A stretch of 64,000 nt of DNA from Acuticoccus sediminis. GTDB lineage: Bacteria > Pseudomonadota > Alphaproteobacteria > Rhizobiales > Amorphaceae. The position numbers and the translations under genes were made by a program. Positions 28,669 to 36,727 of the stretch are shown piece after piece. Positions within the stretch are counted from its first letter, which is position 1, and every line of letters starts with the position of its first letter. Below the pieces are notes generated by a model. That model ran no database searches, was not told where the DNA came from, and was given only the letters and a program-made list of their open reading frames with translations. The stretch spans positions 620,001-684,000 of the forward strand of contig NZ_QHHQ01000001.1 of assembly GCF_003258595.1 (NCBI RefSeq), given 5' to 3'.

Positions 28669-30273
28669 TTAGACGCGGCCGGACCCGAATTCGGGGTAGG
28701 CGAGCACGCCCACCTCGCTGGAGTCGAGGCCGACGGCTTCTTCCTCCGGCGTGGCGCGCAGGCCGATGACCGCAGCCAGGATCAGCCAGACGATCAGGCT
28801 CGAGAAGAACGCCAGGGCACCGATCGAGACCACGCCGATGAACTGGACGTAGTAGGTCGGGTCGCCCTCAGCGCCGGTGTAGGAGAACGGCACGATCATC
28901 GTGCCCCAGATGCCGGCGCACAGGTGCACCGGGATCGCGCCGACCACGTCGTCGATGCGCATCTTGTCGAGCAGCGGGACGAAGACCACGACGATCAGAC
29001 CGCCGATACCGCCGATGAAGCAGGCCGTCGCGACGGAGGGCATCAGCGGCTCGGCCGTGATGGACACGAGACCGGCGAGGGCGCCGTTCATGGCCATCGT
29101 GACGTCCACCTTGCGGTAGAAGATCTGCGTCAGGAAGACGGTGACGATCACACCGGCCGCGGCAGCCGCGTTGGTGTTCACGAAGATCTTGGCGACCGAG
29201 GAGGCGTCGACCATCGAGCCCAGGGCGAGCTGCGAGCCGCCGTTGAAGCCGAACCAGCCGAGCCACAGGATGAACGTGCCGAGCGTGGCGAGCGGGATCG
29301 AGGAGCCCGGCATCGGGTGGATCACGCCGTTCGCGCCGAACTTGCCGGCACGCGCACCGACGACGAGAGCGCCGGCGAGAGCGGCCCAGCCACCGACCGA
29401 GTGCACCAGCGTCGAACCGGCGAAGTCGGAGAAGCCCATCTGGTCGAGCCAGCCCGTGCCCCACTCCCAGGACCCCGTGATCGGGTACAGGATGCCGGTC
29501 AGGAAGACGCAGAAGATCAGGAACGGCCAGAGGCGCATGCGCTCGGCGATCGTACCGGAGACGATCGAGCAGGTCGTGGCGCAGAACACCATCTGGAAGA
29601 ACCAGTCGGAGTAGGCCGAGTAGTTACCCGTGTCGGCATCCGTCGCCGGGAACGCCTTCACCGAGAAGGTGCCCATGTAGTTGGCGAGGGCCTGGATGTT
29701 GTTCGCCGTATCGACGTTCTCGTACATCAGGTTGTAGCCGACGAGCCAGAACATGATGCCAGCGATGGCGTAGAGGGCGAGGTTCTTCAGGCACTGCATC
29801 GCCGCGTTCTTGGAACGGACGAGACCGGCCTCGAGCATGGCGAAGCCGGCGGCCATGAACATGACCAGGAAGCCTGCCATCAGGAAGAGCAGGGTGTTGA
29901 AGATGTAGGCGACGTCGGAGGAGACCGCGGGCGTCGGCGCGGCGGCTTCCTGGCTGGCGGCGGTCGGCTCTTTCGGGCTGCCCTCTGCGCCATCGGTCGG
30001 GATGGCCTGAGCGACGGCGTCGACGGCCTTCTCCGCCTCGGCGGCGACGCCTTCAGCGGCGCTCTTCACCTCGTCGGTCACCGACGGGGTGGTGGTGGTC
30101 GTCGTCGTGTCGGTCGTGGTCGTCGTTGTCGTGGAGTCGGCCTGCGCAAGCTGGATGAGCGCTGGCTCCGCCATGGGCTGGGTCGACGTGTCGGCCTTCG
30201 CCCACACGGTCGTCGCCGAGAGGGCGAGCGCAAGGCCCGCTCCGGCGAGCTTCAGGAGCATTGAGTTCTTCAT
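28669..30273 (-). CDS. amtB: ammonium transporter AmtB
   Basis: A 534-residue inner-membrane ammonium channel with about 11 helices after a signal-like N-terminus (cleavage near ATTVWA, residue 25). The paired pore histidines are in STLVHSVGGWAAL and VHLCAGIWGT. Between residues 48 and 62 lies a run of 14 threonines broken by one aspartate, then an Ala/Glu-rich linker up to about residue 118. This makes the protein roughly 100 residues longer than E. coli AmtB. It is 33 bases after the glnK stop, and GlnK is expected to block the channel when nitrogen is ample. Confidence 0.96.
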   Translation of the reverse strand: MKNSMLLKLAGAGLALALSATTVWAKADTSTQPMAEPALIQLAQADSTTTTTTTDTTTTTTTPSVTDEVKSAAEGVAAEAEKAVDAVAQAIPTDGAEGSPKEPTAASQEAAAPTPAVSSDVAYIFNTLLFLMAGFLVMFMAAGFAMLEAGLVRSKNAAMQCLKNLALYAIAGIMFWLVGYNLMYENVDTANNIQALANYMGTFSVKAFPATDADTGNYSAYSDWFFQMVFCATTCSIVSGTIAERMRLWPFLIFCVFLTGILYPITGSWEWGTGWLDQMGFSDFAGSTLVHSVGGWAALAGALVVGARAGKFGANGVIHPMPGSSIPLATLGTFILWLGWFGFNGGSQLALGSMVDASSVAKIFVNTNAAAAAGVIVTVFLTQIFYRKVDVTMAMNGALAGLVSITAEPLMPSVATACFIGGIGGLIVVVFVPLLDKMRIDDVVGAIPVHLCAGIWGTMIVPFSYTGAEGDPTYYVQFIGVVSIGALAFFSSLIVWLILAAVIGLRATPEEEAVGLDSSEVGVLAYPEFGSGRV

Positions 30274-30306
30274 GTGGCTGTGCTGTCCGCGATGGTTGGG
30301 AACTTT

Positions 30307-30645
30307 TTAAAGGGCTTCTGCATCCACTTCGCCCGTACGCACGCGCACCGCGCTGTCGAGCGTGTAGACGAAGATCTTGCCGTCGCCGATCTGGCCGGTC
30401 TTGGCGCTGGTCTGAATCGCCTCGATGACGCGCGGTGTCATCTCCGAAGGGACGGCGACTTCGATCTTGAGCTTGGGCAGGAAGCTCACGGCGTACTCGG
30501 TACCACGGTAGACCTCGGTGTGACCCTTCTGCCTCCCGTAGCCCTTTACTTCAGTCACCGTCAGCCCGGCGACGCCGATGGACGAAAGCGCGTCACGCAC
30601 CTCATCCAACTTGAACGGCTTGATGATCGCCATCACAATTTTCAT
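30307..30645 (-). CDS. glnK: nitrogen regulatory PII protein
   Basis: A 112-residue trimeric signal protein that binds ATP/ADP and 2-oxoglutarate. The T-loop EVKGYGRQKGHTEVYRGTEY carries Tyr51, the site that GlnD uridylylates. The C-terminal IGDGKIFV is the B-loop-linked signature. The ATG at 30645 gives the canonical start MKIVMAIIKP; an ATG six bases earlier is also possible. Being next to amtB, it is called GlnK rather than GlnB. Transcription probably starts at the sigma-54-like promoter upstream. Confidence 0.96.
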   Translation of the reverse strand: MKIVMAIIKPFKLDEVRDALSSIGVAGLTVTEVKGYGRQKGHTEVYRGTEYAVSFLPKLKIEVAVPSEMTPRVIEAIQTSAKTGQIGDGKIFVYTLDSAVRVRTGEVDAEAL

Positions 30646-30709
30646 TGGCATTCCCTATATCTCCCCCGTGGGCTGATGGGTGCCCGACGGCGGTCAACAC
30701 CGGTGCCCT

Positions 30710-30724
30710 TCAAAAGCCGTGCCA
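30710..30724 (-). promoter_or_regulatory. sigma-54 type -24/-12 promoter of glnK-amtB
   Basis: On the minus strand TGGCACGGCTTTTGA matches the RpoN consensus TGGCAC-N5-TTGC except that the final C of the -12 GC is A. The -24 GG and the G at -12 are spaced correctly. It lies about 65 bases before the glnK start, as expected for an NtrC-activated nitrogen operon. I could not identify a clear NtrC site upstream. Confidence 0.65.
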
Positions 30725-30834
30725 ACCGCTGGGCTCCCTTTTGCTCGCTTGGTGTACAACGGGCATGCCTAAAGAAAAAGCAAATGCTTTTTGTGACAGC
30801 GGCCTTATCCCAAGGCCGAAACGAGAGGACCGCG

Positions 30835-31248
30835 ATGCGCTATTGGCTGTTCAAGTCCGAGCCGGGGACTTGGAGTTGGGACGATCAGGTGAATGCAGGA
30901 AAAACCGGCACGGAATGGGACGGCGTGCGCAATTATATGGCACGCAACCAGATGCGTGAGATGAAGAAGGGCGACAAGGGCTTCTTCTACCACTCCGTCA
31001 ACGCGAAGGAGATCGTCGGAACGGTGAAGGTGGTGAAGACCGCCCACCCGGATTCCACCGACGATTCCGGCACATGGGAGTGCGTCGACATCGCGGCCGA
31101 CAAGCCGCTCGCACGCCCCGTGACACTCGCCGAGGTGAAGGAGGAGCCGGCGCTTGCCGAGATGGCGCTGATCAAGAACTCCCGCCTTTCGGTGCAGCCC
31201 GTCACCGAGGAGGAGTGGACGACGATCATGGCGATGGCCAAGCGCTGA
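30835..31248 (+). CDS. EVE-domain protein
   Basis: A 137-residue single-domain EVE (PUA-like) protein. Signatures are the start MRYWLFKSEPGTWSWDDQ, then WDGVRNYMARNQMREMKKGD, then FYHSVNAKEIVGTVKV. EVE domains recognise modified bases in DNA or RNA, and bacterial stand-alone members are close to eukaryotic THYN1. GAGAGGA six bases upstream sets the start. The following methyltransferase is 14 bases away in the same direction. Confidence 0.92.
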   Translation: MRYWLFKSEPGTWSWDDQVNAGKTGTEWDGVRNYMARNQMREMKKGDKGFFYHSVNAKEIVGTVKVVKTAHPDSTDDSGTWECVDIAADKPLARPVTLAEVKEEPALAEMALIKNSRLSVQPVTEEEWTTIMAMAKR

Positions 31249-31262
31249 CAGGCACCCATCCG

Positions 31263-31901
31263 ATGGATCGCGCTGCGTTCATCAAGGCCAACACACTCCT
31301 CACCGCACCCTCGCACGTCCCCGAGATCGTGCTGCATCTCGCCGACGAGGCGCTGCCCCTGTGGCAGAAGACCGAGGAGGAACTCGGGGAGGCGGGACTG
31401 CCGCCTCCTTTTTGGGCATTTGCCTGGGCAGGTGGGCAGGCGCTCGCCCGCTACATCCTCGACGACCCGTCGCTGGTGGCGGGGCGGCGGGTGCTCGACG
31501 TCGGCGCCGGCGGCGGGATCGCGGCGATCGCCGCGGCGCGTTCCGGCGCGTCCTCGGTGCGGGCGAACGAGATCGACGCGTTCGCCCTCGAGGCGATCGC
31601 GCTCAACGTCGCTGCCAACGGGGTGAGCGTCGACGTGGTGAGCGGCGACCTGCTCGGCGGGGAGGCGGATGCCGACGTCGTCCTGGCGGGTGACATCTTC
31701 TACGAGCGTTCCCTCGCCGACCGGGCGTTCGCGTTCCTGCGCCGGGCCCAGGCGGCGGGCGCGACCGTTCTCATCGGCGACCCGAAGCGGACCTACCTGC
31801 CGGCGGATTCGCTCATCGTTGTGGCGACCTACGAGGTGCCGGTGCCGCTCGCCCTCGAGGACGCGGACGTCAAGCGGACCCGCGTCTGGCGCCTCGCCTG
31901 A
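31263..31901 (+). CDS. class I SAM-dependent methyltransferase (Nnt1/ETFB lysine methyltransferase-like)
   Basis: A 212-residue Rossmann-fold methyltransferase. Motif I is VLDVGAGGGIAAIAAA, the acidic residue after strand 2 is in ANEIDAFALEA, and VVLAGDIFYERSL matches the D-x-F-Y motif of the METTL20/Nnt1 family. PPFWAFAWAGGQALARY precedes the SAM site as in electron-transfer flavoprotein lysine methyltransferases. The target is likely a protein lysine. It is probably co-transcribed with the EVE gene. Confidence 0.85.
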   Translation: MDRAAFIKANTLLTAPSHVPEIVLHLADEALPLWQKTEEELGEAGLPPPFWAFAWAGGQALARYILDDPSLVAGRRVLDVGAGGGIAAIAAARSGASSVRANEIDAFALEAIALNVAANGVSVDVVSGDLLGGEADADVVLAGDIFYERSLADRAFAFLRRAQAAGATVLIGDPKRTYLPADSLIVVATYEVPVPLALEDADVKRTRVWRLA

Positions 31902-31927
31902 GCGAACCGGCCCTGTGTGGCGCGCCG

Positions 31928-32656
31928 CTAGAAGCGCTCCACCCAGGGCCGCACCTCGGTCTCCCACGACCACGCGCTACGCGGCAGGTCGAGCGCGGCG
32001 AGGGCGGCGTCGGCGATGGCGTCCGGATCGAGGTGGGCGTCGGGCGAGGCGGGCGTGCGGGCCGGGCTCGCGATGGCGCCGTCGATGACGACGTGCAGCG
32101 TGTGGATTCCTTGCGGCTGGAGCTCGCGCGCCATCGATTGCGCCAGTCCCCTGAGCGCAAACTTGCCCATTGCGAAGGCAGCCGACTGCGGCATGCCCTT
32201 CACGCTGGCAGTGGCGCCGGTCAGCAGGATGCGCCCGCCGCCAAGGGGGAGCATGCGCTTCACCGCCTCCTGCGCCACCAGGAAGCCACCGAACGCCGTG
32301 ACGCGGATCGCCCGCTCCACCTCGTCGGGCACGAGGTCCACCAGCGGCGCGCGGACACGGGCGGAGGGGTTGTACATGACGAAGCTCGGCGGCCCGAGGT
32401 CGCGCTCGACCTCGGCGAATAGCCGGGCGGTCGCGGCCGCGTCCCCGGCGTCGAAGGCGTAGCTCCGGGCGGCGATCGCCTCGGCCTCCTGCGGCTTCGG
32501 CTTGCGGGAGGCGAGTGCGATGGACATCCCGCGTGCCGCGAGCTTGCGCGCGACGGAGCCCGAGAACCCTGGACCCGCCCCCACGATCAGCGCCACGCCC
32601 GGATCCGCCGCGCCCCGATCCACCGCGTTCCGTTCCGAATCGTCCCGTTCCGGCAT
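31928..32656 (-). CDS. SDR-family protein lacking the catalytic tyrosine
   Basis: A 242-residue short-chain dehydrogenase/reductase fold. The nucleotide loop is VGAGPGFSGSVARKL. The region that should hold YxxxK reads FAMGKFALRG, so Phe replaces the catalytic tyrosine while the lysine is kept. The upstream serine may be in LLTGATASVKG. Relatives of this subgroup appear to share the change, so it may be a non-canonical reductase or a binding protein. GGAGGTGA upstream supports the start. Confidence 0.83.
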   Translation of the reverse strand: MPERDDSERNAVDRGAADPGVALIVGAGPGFSGSVARKLAARGMSIALASRKPKPQEAEAIAARSYAFDAGDAAATARLFAEVERDLGPPSFVMYNPSARVRAPLVDLVPDEVERAIRVTAFGGFLVAQEAVKRMLPLGGGRILLTGATASVKGMPQSAAFAMGKFALRGLAQSMARELQPQGIHTLHVVIDGAIASPARTPASPDAHLDPDAIADAALAALDLPRSAWSWETEVRPWVERF

Positions 32657-32811
32657 GGCTCACCTCCGCGTGTTCCGCCCGGGGAGATGCGTGCCGCGAG
32701 CGGCTGTGACAAGTCCACGGCAGCGCTCACCAATTCGCGGCGATGACGGGGACGTGACCTGCCCTGGCGAGCGGCAGCGTGCTACGCAGGGGTCCCAGGG
32801 AGGAACGCCGC

Positions 32812-33630
32812 ATGTTCAATCGTCTCTTCGCGCCCCTGGTCCTCACCATGCTTCTGAGCGTTTTCGCCGATGCCGGCCCAGCGCTCGCCTGTGGCGCGGA
32901 CAGCGACTGCACGGTCAGCGGCCGCACCTACCGGATCGCCCTGCCGAAGGGCGAAGGCCCCTTTCCGGCGATCCTCTACTTTCATGGCTACGGCGGCTCC
33001 GCCGAGGGCGTGATGGACTTCACGGCGCTTCGCGAGACGGCGGACCGGCTCGGCGCCGCGCTGATCGCGATGGACAGCGCCGGCAAGGGGTGGCTCATCC
33101 GCAACGCTCCGCGCCGCGGCCTCGAGGACAGCGACATCGAGCTCGATGCCGTCGACGCCGTCCTGGCGGACGTGACGAAGCGGTTCGAGATCGACCCGAA
33201 GCGCATCATGGCGGCCGGCTTCTCCGGCGGTGCGATGATGACGTGGACACTGGCGTGCCGGCGTGGCGCTGACTTTGTCGGGTTCGTGCCAATCGCAGGG
33301 ACGTTCTGGGCGCCAATCCCGACGGATTGCGACAATCCACCGGTCGACATCCTGCACTTCCACGGAACTTCCGACACCGTGGTGCCGCTGGCCGGGCGGG
33401 CGATCGGCGACACGCGGCAGGGAAACGTTGAGGAAGCGGTGGCGGCCTTCCGCAAGGCGGCCCACCACGGCGCACCGGAGACCGTCGACGCGCCGGAGGG
33501 GCTGGCGCTGACGTGCGACGGGTCGTCCGGCGACGACGGCACGCGCATCATCGTCTGCCTTCACGACGGGGGCCACGAGGTGCGTCCCGGCTGGATCGCC
33601 TGGGGCTGGCACCTCTTCATGGACGACTGA
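32812..33630 (+). CDS. secreted PHB-depolymerase-like alpha/beta hydrolase
   Basis: A 272-residue alpha/beta hydrolase of the LpqC / polyhydroxybutyrate depolymerase-like esterase family with a signal peptide of about 27 residues. The nucleophile is Ser138 in AAGFSGGAMMT, the acid is probably in HGTSDTVVPL, and the histidine is in HDGGHEVR. The oxyanion loop is YFHGYGGS. It probably hydrolyses extracytoplasmic esters. GGAGG about eight bases before the ATG fixes the start. mepA follows three bases later. Confidence 0.85.
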   Translation: MFNRLFAPLVLTMLLSVFADAGPALACGADSDCTVSGRTYRIALPKGEGPFPAILYFHGYGGSAEGVMDFTALRETADRLGAALIAMDSAGKGWLIRNAPRRGLEDSDIELDAVDAVLADVTKRFEIDPKRIMAAGFSGGAMMTWTLACRRGADFVGFVPIAGTFWAPIPTDCDNPPVDILHFHGTSDTVVPLAGRAIGDTRQGNVEEAVAAFRKAAHHGAPETVDAPEGLALTCDGSSGDDGTRIIVCLHDGGHEVRPGWIAWGWHLFMDD

Positions 33631-33633
33631 GCG

Positions 33634-34671
33634 ATGCGTCCCCACGACGCGGCCGCCGCCCTTGTGCTTCTGGTCACGCTCGCCGTAGCGCCGGCCGCCC
33701 GATCGGCAGATGCGTCGGCGGCGACCGGCACGCCGAGGACAGGCGAGGGGATCGTCGTCGCTGACAGCCGGGCGAAGGTGAAGCCCGTGGCGCGGACGAC
33801 GGCGCGCAAGGCCGATCCCGACCCGTCACTGGCGAAGGTCCGCTTCGCCGCCGTCACCGGGCCCACCGCGCCTCCCGCCGAGCCGCTCGGGCGCTACGGC
33901 AAGGGTTGCATCGCCGGCGCGGTTCAACTCGCGGCGGAGGGGGCGCATCATTCGGCGATGCGTCTGTCACGCGGGCGGCGCTGGGGGCACCCGGCGACGA
34001 TCGCCTTCGTGGAGGACCTCGCCGCGGCGGCGGCCGGCGGCGGCCTCAACGGCATCCTGGTCGGCGACATCAGCCAGGCGCGCGGGGGGCCGATGCTGTT
34101 CGGCCATTCGAGCCATCAGGTGGGGCTCGACGTCGACATCTGGTACGCCCGCCGACCCGAGACGCCGCTCACCGACGAGGAGCGCGAGACAAGGCCATTC
34201 GAGTCGGTCCTCAACGCGGACGGCACGACCGTGGACCCGGCGAAGTTCACGCCGGAGATTGCGGCCCTCGTGCGCGAGGCGGCCAGCGACCGCCGGGTGG
34301 CGCGCGTCTTCGTCCACCCGCACATCAAGAAGGCCATGTGCGCGATGAGCCGGCCGCACCGCCGGTTCCTGCGCCGGATCCGCCCCTGGTACGGCCACGA
34401 CGAGCATTTCCATGTGCGGCTGAAGTGCCCCAGGGGCGCGCGCGGGTGTGATCCGCAGCCCGACCCGCCGAAGGGCGACGGATGCGGGGCGGACCTCGAC
34501 TACTGGTATACGCCCGCCCCGTGGACGCCCGACCCCAAGGCCCGGCCCGGTGAGCCGCTCACCGTCGAGCGGATGCCGCCGGCGTGCCAGCGGCTCCTCG
34601 ACGAGCCGGACTACGCCGCGGCGCCGGTGCCGACGGGACAACTGACGCCGGTACCGCCCAGTCCGCAGTAG
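33634..34671 (+). CDS. mepA: penicillin-insensitive murein endopeptidase
   Basis: A 345-residue periplasmic LAS-family metallopeptidase that cuts D-Ala-meso-DAP cross-links in peptidoglycan. The signal peptide runs to about residue 24. Zinc ligands are in [13 protein letters not shown] and [10 protein letters not shown], and a cysteine-rich region ([11 protein letters not shown]) follows as usual. The C-terminal tail overlaps the convergent msrA gene by 61 bases. The distance of three bases to the upstream hydrolase suggests one transcript. Confidence 0.93.
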   Translation: MRPHDAAAALVLLVTLAVAPAARSADASAATGTPRTGEGIVVADSRAKVKPVARTTARKADPDPSLAKVRFAAVTGPTAPPAEPLGRYGKGCIAGAVQLAAEGAHHSAMRLSRGRRWGHPATIAFVEDLAAAAAGGGLNGILVGDISQARGGPMLFGHSSHQVGLDVDIWYARRPETPLTDEERETRPFESVLNADGTTVDPAKFTPEIAALVREAASDRRVARVFVHPHIKKAMCAMSRPHRRFLRRIRPWYGHDEHFHVRLKCPRGARGCDPQPDPPKGDGCGADLDYWYTPAPWTPDPKARPGEPLTVERMPPACQRLLDEPDYAAAPVPTGQLTPVPPSPQ

Positions 34672-35270
34672 CCGTTCGGCACCTTGTGCAGGTACTGCTG
34701 GTGCTCGGTCTCGGCGTAGTAGAACGGCGCGGATCCGCGGATTTCGGTGGTGATCGGCCCGTAGCCTCTGGCCTTCAGCGACGCGTCGTAGCGCGCCTTG
34801 ACCGCCTCGGCGGTGGCGCGCTCCTCGTCCGACCCGACGAAGATCGCCGAACGGTACTGCGTGCCGACGTCGTTGCCCTGGCGCATGCCCTGCGTGGGAT
34901 CGTGCGACTCGAAGAACGTCTTCACCAGTGTCTCGAACGAGACGACCTTCGGGTCGTAGACGATGAGGACCCCCTCGGTATGGCCGGTGCGGCCGGTGCA
35001 GACTTCGCGGTAGGTCGCGTTCGGCGTGTGTCCGCCGACGTAGCCGACGGCCGTCACCTTGACGCCCTTGGTCCTCCAGAAGATCCGCTCGGCGCCCCAG
35101 AAGCAGCCGAGCGCGAAGACGACGGTCCGCAACCCCGTCCAGTCGCCCTTGAGGGGCTCGCCGCTGACGGCGTGGACCGCGGCGGTAGCGATCGGTTCCG
35201 GGCGCCCGGGCAGTGCGTCCTCGGCCGTCGGGATCTCGAGAGATTTTCCGAAAAGCTGCATGAGGTTCAT
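34611..35270 (-). CDS. msrA: peptide-methionine (S)-S-oxide reductase
   Basis: A 219-residue repair enzyme that reduces methionine-S-sulfoxide. The catalytic cysteine is in [30 protein letters not shown] and the C-terminal [15 protein letters not shown] with the recycling cysteines are typical. AAGGAG about eight bases upstream of the ATG at 35270 supports the start. Its 3' end overlaps mepA on the other strand. It follows a small membrane-protein gene by 15 bases. Confidence 0.96.
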   Translation of the reverse strand: MNLMQLFGKSLEIPTAEDALPGRPEPIATAAVHAVSGEPLKGDWTGLRTVVFALGCFWGAERIFWRTKGVKVTAVGYVGGHTPNATYREVCTGRTGHTEGVLIVYDPKVVSFETLVKTFFESHDPTQGMRQGNDVGTQYRSAIFVGSDEERATAEAVKARYDASLKARGYGPITTEIRGSAPFYYAETEHQQYLHKVPNGYCGLGGTGVSCPVGTGAAA

Positions 35271-35285
35271 AGCGCCACTCCTTGG

Positions 35286-35612
35286 TTACCGGACCCTATA
35301 GATGAGTTGTCCGATGAGCAGGCACAATGCGGCGAGGATGATCAGGCCGAGCCAGCTCGGCAGGAGCAGGAAGGTGAGGATGCCCGGATCCCAGATGGCG
35401 GGGTGGAGGTAGCGCTGCACTGCCGGCTGGGCGAGCTGCAGCGTTTCGGGCGAGAGGCGGAACCAGAGGTCGCCGAGCTGCATGCCGGCCGCGTTTTCGT
35501 CCTGGATCATTCGCCAGATGCTCAGGGAGCCGGTGACGAGGGCGCCGAGGAAGAAGACGTAGCCGAGGATCTGGAACGGCAGCGAGATCAGCCACCGGAG
35601 TGTACGGAACAT
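35286..35612 (-). CDS. small hypothetical membrane protein
   Basis: A 108-residue protein with two strong hydrophobic helices, near residues 10-32 and 80-103, and a short polar loop between them. The ATG at 35612 has TGGAGG about nine bases upstream; in-frame ATGs upstream lack such a site. I do not recognise a family. It is co-directional with msrA and 15 bases upstream of it, so the two are probably co-transcribed. Confidence 0.65.
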   Translation of the reverse strand: MFRTLRWLISLPFQILGYVFFLGALVTGSLSIWRMIQDENAAGMQLGDLWFRLSPETLQLAQPAVQRYLHPAIWDPGILTFLLLPSWLGLIILAALCLLIGQLIYRVR

Positions 35613-35713
35613 GGGAAAAAGCCTCCAGGCGCGCATCGGCCTTGTGTCATCGTGTGTGATCCACACATCCCCTCTTAACGCGGCCGAAGTCTTCTGCTAA
35701 GCGGGGTCCGTCC

Positions 35714-35803
35714 GGAGGGGTGGCCGAGTGGTCGAAGGCGCACGCCTGGAAAGTGTGTAGGCGGGAAACCGTCTCGAGGGTTCGAATCCCTCTCCCTCCG
35801 CCA
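35714..35803 (+). tRNA. tRNA-Ser(GGA)
   Basis: The 90-nt gene has a 7-bp acceptor stem (GGAGGGG with TCCCTCC), the anticodon loop CTGGAAA with anticodon GGA, a long variable arm as in class II tRNAs, the T-arm GGTTCGAATCC, and an encoded CCA end. Its 3' 16 bases plus one flanking T (35788-35804) are the sequence repeated downstream at 44788 and 47140. Confidence 0.97.
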
Positions 35804-35804
35804 T
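35788..35804 (+). repeat. tRNA-Ser 3'-end direct repeat, copy A (putative att site)
   Basis: CCCTCTCCCTCCGCCAT spans the end of the T-arm, the 3' acceptor strand and the CCA of tRNA-Ser. It is identical to 44788-44804 and differs by one base from 47140-47156. The following bases (ACTCAAGCGAGAGGATCTG) also match those after the copy at 44788 with one difference. Confidence 0.85.
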
Positions 35805-35901
35805 ACTCAAGCGAGAGGATCTGGGGTCGAACTGTTCTCCGCTGCAGTCAGGCGCGCTGTCCAACGCGTTGAAGTTGTCCCCGGCCGTTGATTTGCCCCG
35901 C

Positions 35902-36195
35902 ATGCTTTGCTCAGTGGAATGGCGCGGCGGCGGGCTGATGCGGTACGATGAGACTGCGAGTTGAGATTGCGGTCGTTCGCATCGAGTTCGCGCTCGTCAG
36001 GGCTTTCTGGCTTGAAGTTAAGCTCCAAGCTGCGACCGAAGTCGACCACTCTGCATTTGAGGGTCGTTTCAAGAGCGCGACTCGGTCCAGCGAGGATATG
36101 CTGCTCACGCATCTCGGCACGCTGGGCCGCGCCAGGGCATTCTTCCGAGCATCGACGTCGCGTCACAGGAGACGCTGGCTGAGTGGGATCGCGAT
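35902..36195 (+). pseudogene. degraded 5' copy of the MuF-toxin gene
   Basis: The reading MLCSVEWRGGGLMRYDETA parallels the 5' end of the intact toxin gene at 44901, then hits a stop. In another frame IEFALVRAFWLEVKLQAATE matches FEFALVKASWLETKRQ of the intact protein. In a third, ASQETLAEWDRD matches AQQETMAEWDRR. At least two frameshifts and a stop make it non-functional. Similarity ends near 36195, before the MuF motif. It starts 98 bases after the tRNA end, the same spacing as the intact copy has from its repeat. Confidence 0.8.
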
Positions 36196-36459
36196 GTTGC
36201 CGACTGCCGCCTGGGCGCTAACGCCCCTGCTTGTCCTCTACCTAGCTGAGGAGTTCGGCCGGCAGCATCGTCGGCGGCCCATTTAGCGGCATTGCCATGG
36301 TCGCCGGCGGGGTCGAGCAGACCGTCGCCCATCCGCCGTGCCGCCTCAATTGATCCGAGGGAGGTCATCGAGGGGCAGGTCAGCGCAACAGGCGGCGAGC
36401 CGGACGCGCCCCATGAACCGGCTGTCAACGCCATGCGCGCTCTCGTACCAAGCGGCAAC

Positions 36460-36721
36460 GACAAATGCCGGCCGGGTGCGTCGCGAGGCCATTGAAGCGC
36501 TGGCGAGCGCGTGCGGTATCCCGGTCGAACAGGCGAGGGCGCAAGTCGCCGAACTCGAAGCCAGCTACGAGTGCACCGTCAACCGAGTCGCGGCCGCAGC
36601 CGCGCGGGCTGCGAATGCGGCGGCGACCTGGTGTTGACCGGGCCACTACTCGCGTTCGCGGGGCTCGTCCTCAGCGTCATCGCCGGTTGGCTCAGCGGTC
36701 TGTCGGGCGTCACGCAAGTTA
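36460..36721 (+). pseudogene. frameshifted remnant of a helical membrane-anchored protein
   Basis: One frame reads REAIEALASACGIPVEQAR and an alanine-rich helix ending AANAAATW then stop. The +1 frame continues with a hydrophobic segment (LVLTGPLLAFAGLVLSVIAG). Joined, they resemble the C-terminus of a protein with an amphipathic helix and one membrane anchor. The boundaries are approximate, the parent family is not recognised, and it may be chance. Confidence 0.35.
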
Positions 36722-36727
36722 GCATCC

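Noticed and set aside
30085-30140. A tandem triplet repeat as a separate non-coding element
   Set aside because: It is explained by the threonine-run coding region of amtB.
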